From Nautilus pompilius (Eukaryota > Mollusca > Cephalopoda > Nautilida > Nautilidae): a stretch of 64,000 nucleotides of DNA. Each line of letters begins with the position of its first letter. Within the stretch, counting starts at the first letter, position 1. The notes beneath the pieces were generated by a model that made no database searches, was not told where the DNA came from, and saw only the letters and a program-made list of their open reading frames with translations. This document shows positions 60,991 to 64,000 of this stretch, piece after piece. The translations under genes were made by a program, and so were the position numbers. Location of the stretch: the NCBI GenBank assembly GCA_018389105.1, contig JACATO010001007.1, positions 166,501 through 230,500 on the forward strand. The letters are read 5' to 3'.

Positions 60991-63419
60991 TGTGGGCCTT
61001 GTTTATTTACAATTCATTTTAATATCTGTTCCGCTTTTAGTTTATAGAGATTATGAAAAAATGTTCTTCACTTCTCTGTTAGAGAGACTGGTGACGGGAC
61101 ACAGTTACAATTACTGTAATTGTCCTTAATGAAGTCGTCATCACCACGTGCAGATAGTTAGATCATAACGTGTTTTACCCAAATTCTAAGGCATTCGTAA
61201 CTGAATGCGGAGCAAATATTTTAAATGCGATACTGAGCAATTTTTTTACGCTAACATTGGACGAAGTCATGTTTAATATATCTTCAATGGCTGATATACA
61301 CAAGCGAAACTTCGCCTTTACATGGCATTCACGTCACATTAAACATGAAAACGTCACGTAAACGATACGCAAATATCTTTGGCTGCTAATAGCATTCATA
61401 ATTTTAAAGAAATGTAAATTTTCCTCCAGTATCTGTCTGTAAACAGACTTTAGGGTGAACAATCGAGTACTAAGCGAAATTGTAAAATGGCAGGCTGATC
61501 TATTCTAATACAACTTTTAAATAAAACTGGCATAGTTGTATTATAACACCACACACACACACACACACAACTGCCATTGAGAAGAAAATCATCCTTCACT
61601 AACCCTAAGTTAAAGTATTTTGGCACTTCACTAATTTTAAATATCTTTTTGTTTCCTTTCATAAAAGCGCCATAAAGTTAGAGAAATTATCCAAACCGCG
61701 GTTCCTCTCTCATTAAGCATTCACCACTGAGACAGTTGAAACATATTTACAAAAATGCAGCCAGCTCTTCCTCCATTTAGTATTATTCAAGCTGTCGATT
61801 CAAAATGTCCCTACCCCGTCCACGACCCCGTAGGGCAGTATAGTTTTGGCACCCTTATCTCATCTCGACCTCACTTTAGGAGTTGGGTTTTGGGCTCGAC
61901 GTTGGACACCCAAGTCTTTTGGTAAATTATAAACAAATCTCTGTTTTATTCAAATGTGAATCTTTGCTTTCCGGGCGCCATGATTGCCTTCCTCTCTATC
62001 GCCCACCCCCGAGGCGACAGATCTGAATAAGGGATTGTTTTTCAATAGCGCGCTTGGCCAATGGTATCGTGGTTCGATATCACCATTTCAAGTACATTAA
62101 CGGCTTTTGTTTTACGAATTTGCTTTTGCACCGCGCTAATGTAACCCTCGGGAAATGTTCTTGTTTCAAACGTTTACATTCCTTTATATATCCACAGGAC
62201 TGGAGAAAGATGTTTATTTTATTATTAACACCGAAGCGTTAGTGACGAAGTAACAGCTAACAGACTTTTTTCCTTCTCATTTACTCTGTTTATTTATTTT
62301 CTAATTGTGTTTAATTGACTTGTGAACATTCAGAACTTTAAACTTTAAGTAAAAAAAAAGCTGTATTTTAGTGATTTTCTGATAATGATCGTCTAATTTT
62401 TTGTAAATATTCGAACCAGCCGATATCTTTTTTCTCTTTACATAGTACGGTTCGCCAGAGTTAAAGTCACGCTTTTAATCACCAGAAATTAAATACGTGA
62501 GATAGGCCCAGCCACAATATGTTTAATTTCTCGAAAGTGACCCCAAAAACCAAAACCAAAAGAAAAGTCGACGTGTGCCATCTTTCTTTAAGCTCCACGA
62601 TGCCAGCGAGAGTCTTTTAGCATGTCTTCTCCAGACTGCTGGAAAAGTGTAGACCGGGCTGAACTAACGAGTAGCGTCTGTAGGAGGATGCGGCCTATTG
62701 GGATGGACGTTAGCCTGTAACAGAAGATGCATTGGCTGACCGGCTTCTCTTTCGAACCGCAGGTTTGCCTTCGCGGAACTACAGTAGCGCACGACGCTTA
62801 TGCTTCAGAATGTCGAAGAAACTTACGCATCTTTTCTATCGAGATTCAGTGACCGTTCCTTTTTGGGGGGGTTGATGTAACTGCCAGTGGTTTTTTTTTT
62901 TTTTTTTTTTTTTTCCAGTGGAGGTTAGTGAGCCTTGGAGCAGTTGGACTCCGGTGGGCAGTAATTTTATCACGCATTTACACCCCTTTCGTGAAGTCAT
63001 CTACCTCGGTGTCGTAAAGTCGCTTTAGGTCAGTAGAAGATGTCAGATAACCATACCCTGAAACCTGTTCGTTTCTTATAAGTCTCAACGTACAGAAACG
63101 TTACGAAAAGACGCTCTTCCAAGACTAACGGACAATTATTTGTTAGGTTCACTTACGTGTGTCGTGGCTGTCATAAAGTGGGGTTAAACGGCCTGTGAGT
63201 AATATTTTTGTATTATTTTGCATGCGATTTTCCACTAAATTGTTCTTTACGGTTCTACGATATGGCAAAAAAAAAGGAATTTTTTATCTTCCATTACAGA
63301 AAAGATCGCCAATTATGCAGTATACGTCGATATTATTGTCCATGATCGGAAGTACATCCAATTTTGATTCGTTCACAAAAGTGAGGCCGTTCTAAATTTT
63401 GTCAATTTTTTACTCAGGA
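60991..63419. other. Spacer with moderate-GC islands
   Basis: No gene recognised. It has a (CA)n tract at 61550-61569, GC-richer blocks at about 61800-62010 and 62560-62830, and a poly(T) at 62891-62914 that is listed separately. Confidence 0.4.
62884..62921 (-). repeat. Poly(T) tract flanked by a 7-bp direct repeat
   Basis: Exactly 24 T (62891-62914) lie between two perfect copies of CCAGTGG (62884-62890 and 62915-62921). This is the structure of a bare poly(A) retrotransposition insert with a target-site duplication, inserted in minus orientation; chance or slippage is possible. Confidence 0.55.
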
Positions 63420-64000
63420 AATAAATTGGCATGTAGAGGAATCAATATCTCATGGGCATAGCTCATTTGCATAACCACGGATACTCATTGTTTCGTAATA
63501 ATTTCCGCCAATTTGGTGCACTGCTCCGGAGTTATGTTCATCCAAGATTTATAAATTTTGGCAAACCATTTGAGCAAGTTTTGTGATTTCAAACGCTGAA
63601 GATGGCACTTCAGGATGTGTCATAGACTTTCAATGCAGTTTAAGTCCGGCGATTTGGCGGACAGTTCGTGACGTTTGCCACATTGGTGCCCAGTCAACTT
63701 TTGACGGATCTAGCTGAACTATATGGCTCATTATCGTGTTGAAAATGCCAACTCGAAGGCATTTTTTTGACGTATGAATCCAGATGATCATATAAGATGC
63801 CCAATTAAACATACTGATCCAATTTCTCATGAATCTGGACAAGGAGAGCGGGCCCAGACCATCACCCAGTAACCCTTTGTCTACCTGATGCTGTTACGCC
63901 CTACATGTTACATTCTTCGTTTTCCGCAACACAAGTAAATTTTTCTGACCTACTCAGTGAGGTTGAACTTGTTGTCATCGGAAAGCAGCGCTTTGTGCCA
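63420..64000 (-). pseudogene. Decayed Tc1-like transposase, runs off the right edge
   Basis: Minus strand. The right edge encodes WHKALLSDDNKFNL (first catalytic Asp motif of Tc1 transposases). Then come KGYWVMVWA (the VMVWG motif), FQHDNEPYSSARSVKS (second Asp, about 63745-63700), and KSPDLNCIESL followed by HILKCHLQRLK (last catalytic motif, about 63655-63590), ending QCTKLAEIITKQ near 63500. The pieces need several frame changes and contain stops, so the copy is dead. The N-terminal DNA-binding part lies beyond the window. The left terminal repeat was not identified. Confidence 0.72.

Overview
This is a piece of an animal nuclear genome. It is AT-rich, has no bacterial-style gene packing, carries (GA)n, (CA)n, (AAT)n and (AT)n microsatellites and tRNA-derived SINE-like repeats, and holds decayed DNA transposons of several superfamilies. 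This mix fits a large repeat-rich invertebrate genome. A mollusc such as a cephalopod is my best guess, but that is inference: no rRNA, tRNA or known host gene pins the species. I recognise no complete host protein-coding gene.

Layout. 1-7,000 is a transposon cluster, all on the + strand: the 3' part of a hAT transposase with its right terminal repeat, a decayed Tc1-like copy, a FLYWCH-type MULE broken by frameshifts and an insertion, and a near-complete mariner-like element with 118-bp inverted repeats, a TA target and DD41D spacing, inactivated by one in-frame stop. 7,000-17,300 is AT-rich spacer with an (AAT)n and a (GA)n array. 17,390-24,010 is the most striking object: about 6.6 kb of a diverged tandem repeat with a period near 56 bp, roughly 120 units. 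25,400-26,700 holds an internally deleted Tigger/pogo copy (minus strand) and a tRNA-derived SINE.

30,100-36,300 holds the best candidates for host coding sequence: a first-exon/last-exon pair on the minus strand (34,791-34,624 and 30,405-30,103, compatible phase), a terminal-exon-like ORF on the plus strand (33,391-33,631, strong acceptor, AATAAA), and a 587-bp block (35,666-36,252) between a strong acceptor and a GTAAGT donor whose frame breaks only at A homopolymers. None of these proteins is recognised.

36,300-63,400 looks like a gene desert with scattered GC-richer islands (38.2-38.6, 46.7-46.9, 52.3, 53.3-53.8, 53.9-54.1, 55.6-55.8 and 60.4-61.0 kb). These contain palindromic or repeated transcription-factor-like sites (RFX X-box, POU-like palindrome, TAATCC, DR1), as in the regulatory landscape of a developmental gene. 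It also contains two related GA-rich minisatellites carrying CRE motifs, two more SINE-like repeats, a decayed Tc1-like copy (47.4-48.3 kb) and a 24-bp poly(T) flanked by a 7-bp direct repeat. A further decayed Tc1-like transposase runs off the right edge on the minus strand.

The transposase genes are autonomous-type fragments that do not cooperate; all visible copies are broken. Host gene structure here cannot be settled without RNA evidence.
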